Shown here piece by piece: positions 31,723 through 33,748 of a stretch of 33,748 nt of DNA. The stretch is taken from NCBI GenBank assembly GCA_049999765.1, contig JBNGIQ010009157.1, forward strand, positions 165,997-199,744. Reading direction: 5' to 3'. A program made the position numbers and the translations under genes. Source of the DNA: Phaeoceros laevis (lineage: Eukaryota; Anthocerotophyta; Anthocerotopsida; Notothyladales). The notes under the pieces were generated by a model. The model was not told the origin of the DNA and searched no databases. It saw only the letters and a list, made by a program, of their open reading frames with translations. Within the stretch, counting starts at the first letter, position 1. Every line of letters starts with the position of its first letter.

Positions 31723-31959
31723 TGTGCTGCCTACTGCAGCCCCATGAGGCTTGAACAAACATGCGATACTGCAATTCCATATGAATTGACTCGCAATATT
31801 GGGAAGTCTTTGATTCCCAGCAATTGCACTGGTTTCAGATCAATTCGTTGAATGATTTGCCCCTCTTGGCAGTGGGCGCAGGGCAACTGAACCATTGCGG
31901 TGTCGGTGTTAGTGTCTCTCGCTGGTGACTTCCAACGAACTCTGCAGTATTGAAGAACG

Positions 31960-33262
31960 GGAAGGTCAAACAAGGTCAATGGTGTGTCAGGGAATCTGCT
32001 GCCTAAGTTGGAGTTGCACCGGGAGAACCCACCGGTTAAAGCAGCCAGATTGACATGGCACTGTCGCTTAGATCGCGGCTCCGGCTACGAGGACTGGCCT
32101 ACAAGTCAGTTTCGAGATAACTTGCGCAGCTGCAGTAAAGGTGAGTCCGGCTTGTGTCTTGAGCAACAGGAACACCGTTCTCCCAGCTGAAGCGCCGTGA
32201 CATGCACATCTCGCACCTCATCACATTGTGTTCTGGAACCTCTTGCAGGCATACAGGCTCTCCATGAAACAAATCGGGGTATGTTCTCTTCTGTCTGGCT
32301 AAACCGGCGATTTGGTCTGTTTGAGATCAGGGATTTTGTATGCCACCTTCGGTTGTCCTAGTAGGTTGAAACTGCACTGACTGAGATTCAGGATTGTTCA
32401 ACACGAGAGGCTGAACACTAAAGAGGAGACTGTTCTCAATCACCTTACATTCTGTATCACCAAGGGGGACCCCATCGACTGGGTTGATATTTGCAGAGAA
32501 GCTAGTCTCAACCCAAATGTTCCGAGGCTGCTGGAAGAAGCATATGCCAATTCCCACAAGTTGCCAGGCTAGGCTTAAGGAGTTGCAGTGTCAACTCTAG
32601 TAAGCCTAGCTCTACTTTCCACAGTGGTGCGTCACCGTGCCTACTATCTGGGATGACTCCGCTAAGCATCCCATGATTCAATGTGCAGAAAGAGCTGGCA
32701 TGGTGATAGGGCCGTATTGCCCTCCGAACAAGGCAAATTTAGCGAGTTCACATAGTGTCGAGATAATTTTAGAATCTGAAGCTGCTTCCATCTATTTGCC
32801 TAGTGAAATAAAGCTATCGCTTCAAAAAAAGTTGCTCCCATCTATTGTCATAGAAAGGCATGACAGTCTTTGAGCTTGAGCAAGGGAGACAAGGTTGCGG
32901 TGGCTGATGTCAGGGGAGCATCAACACATATTGTGGTGCACAGACACGTAGAAAATAAAGGGCTGAAGTTGGGGGAGGTGGTAGAAAATAAAGGGCTGAA
33001 GTTGGGAGGTGGTCGAGAGCTTTGGAGGGTTGTGTGGACACTATGGAGCAATGTATGTAGACATGAACTTTCTGTCCTACATGTCCAAAAAATTCCTTGT
33101 TTTGATGAGTATGTGAAGCAACATTCTACAACTACTACTAAGATTTTGAGGAGGCGGGAGGAAATCAAGTGCACCTTGGAGGGTTCATCAAGTACTTTGG
33201 CAAATGGTACATCCAAGTCACTCACCAACCAAAGGCTGAATTTAGGAACTGCACAGAAGTAG
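31960..33262 (+). pseudogene. Decayed HSPA12-like (HSP70 superfamily) gene
   Basis: The core begins after an acceptor (ctttccacag, exon from 32625) with WCVTVPTIWDDSAKHPM and CAERAGMV, then ILESEAASIY, as in HSPA12-type ATPases. The frame stops at 32871-32873. Similarity continues in another frame from about 32870: LSKGDKVAVADVRGASTHIV, then CFDEYVKQHSTTTTKILRR, REEIKCTLEGSS. That frame has a TGA just upstream, at about 32861. The nucleotide-binding phosphate loop, normally Asp-x-Gly-Gly-Gly-Thr, reads DVRGAS, so ATPase function is unlikely. A 33-bp tandem duplication follows. Upstream, 31984-32143 (LLPKLELHRENPP, ending in a CAGTAAAG|gtgagt donor) and a short exon-like piece at 32250-32279 may belong to its 5' part. 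Frameshift, stop and lost motif mark a pseudogene; an unusual live gene is less likely. Confidence 0.58.
32948..33011. repeat. Tandem duplication of about 33 bp in the HSPA12-like relic
   Basis: The string gtagaaaataaagggctgaa and its continuation gttgggggaggtg (32948-32980) is followed directly by a second copy that differs by a 2-nt loss (32981-33011). In frame it doubles the peptide VENKGLKLGEV. Confidence 0.92.
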
Positions 33263-33537
33263 TAAGTATGCCCCACACTATCCTTTGGGGACATTGAAAA
33301 GCGTCCTCTTGTAGTTATTTAAAAAAGACAAGTTTTATCAAGACTACTATTCTATTGTCATTTGTTGGGACATGAATACATGTAGACATGGGAGTTCTAA
33401 CCTTCCTATTGGACAGAGTTTCAAATTCAAAATCTTTCAAAGGCTAGCTACCTCCCGTCCTATTTTTTTACTACTTAAGATTGAGGTTTACAAAAAAACT
33501 TTCATGGAGGGAGGGATGTTGGTTCCACCCTAGGCTC
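33263..33537. other. AT-rich stretch without a recognised feature
   Basis: This follows the HSPA12-like relic. Homopolymer runs of A and T (near 33320, 33465, 33490) are frequent and all frames are broken. No gene or known repeat is recognised. Confidence 0.45.
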
Positions 33538-33748
33538 CCCTTGACTTGGTGTCTTGGTATGTTGACTTGCTGACTTATTGAGTTCCTGACTTGGTGAGTT
33601 TCTCACTTGGTGAGTTGGTCTGTTCGAAACTTGGTGAGTTCGTGACTTGTGAATTCGTGAGTTAATGACTTGGTGAGTTCGTGACTTGGTGAGTTCACGA
33701 CTTGGTGAGTTCAGGACTTGGTGAGTTCGGGACTTCGTGAGTTCGTGA
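33538..33748. repeat. Minisatellite, 16-bp unit, cut by the window end
   Basis: Degenerate to near-perfect copies of gacttggtgagttcgt fill the stretch. The last five units, from about 33667, keep a 16-bp period and differ mainly in the final two bases (gt, ac, ag, gg, gt). The unit is itself a loose doubling of an 8-bp word (gacttggt/gagttcgt). Copies become more diverged towards 33538. The array continues past the window. Confidence 0.93.

Noticed and set aside
31397-31747. Plus-strand frame of 116 codons
   Set aside because: It is antisense to the first two exons of PPR gene 2, opens on TTG and matches nothing recognised.
32388-32569. Plus-strand stretch ITKGDPIDWVDICREASL, resembling the C-terminal helix-turn-helix of RecQ-type helicases
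   Set aside because: Similarity is a short phrase, no helicase motif is nearby, and the joins to neighbouring exon-like pieces need an impossibly short intron. It may be part of the HSPA12-like relic or chance.

Overview
The window is nuclear DNA of a land plant. Its genes have many short introns with GT..AG borders, organelle-targeting N-termini, and families that occur in plants: a SPIRRIG-type BEACH protein, peroxisomal serine:glyoxylate aminotransferase, a BASS4-type plastid transporter, a BPS1/ROH1-like protein and PLS-type PPR editing factors. Both full PPR proteins end in Asp-Arg-His instead of Asp-Tyr-Trp and carry Lys-Pro in the PG box. This is the DYW:KP (DRH) type known from hornworts, lycophytes and ferns, the plants with U-to-C organelle RNA editing. 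Introns of about 70-240 bp and tight spacing fit a compact genome such as a hornwort better than a large fern genome, but this is inference.

Layout. 60-749 (-): coding-like exons of an unrecognised gene. 1448-2479 (+): intronless BPS1/ROH1-like gene. 2689-3220 (+): decayed PPR fragment. 3270-6374 (-): 14-exon BASS4/SLC10A7-like transporter, with two micro-exons and a double perfect hairpin in one intron. 7011 to about 19400 (-): about 15-exon SPIRRIG/BCHA1-type BEACH gene of more than 3,480 codons, by far the largest feature. 20993-23884 (+): DYW:KP PPR gene 1. 24376-26090 (+): serine:glyoxylate aminotransferase ending in the peroxisomal signal SRL. 26356-27203: fold-back type DNA element with inverted ends and internal repeat arrays. 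28899-31722 (-): DYW:KP PPR gene 2, an inverted paralogue of gene 1. About 31960-33262 (+): decayed HSPA12-like (HSP70 superfamily) gene. 33538-33748: 16-bp minisatellite running off the end.

The two PPR genes share a three-exon plan that an ORF scan hides. A 139-nt first exon (MKK..G start, phase 1 end) and a short second exon (phase 2 end) precede the long PPR-DYW exon. They flank the aminotransferase gene and probably arose by duplication with inversion. The genes do not form a pathway: the aminotransferase acts in photorespiration, the transporter is predicted for the plastid envelope, the PPR proteins for organelle RNA, and the BEACH protein for membrane traffic or RNA granules.

All gene models were built by reading splice phases and comparing with remembered family sequences; no search was run.
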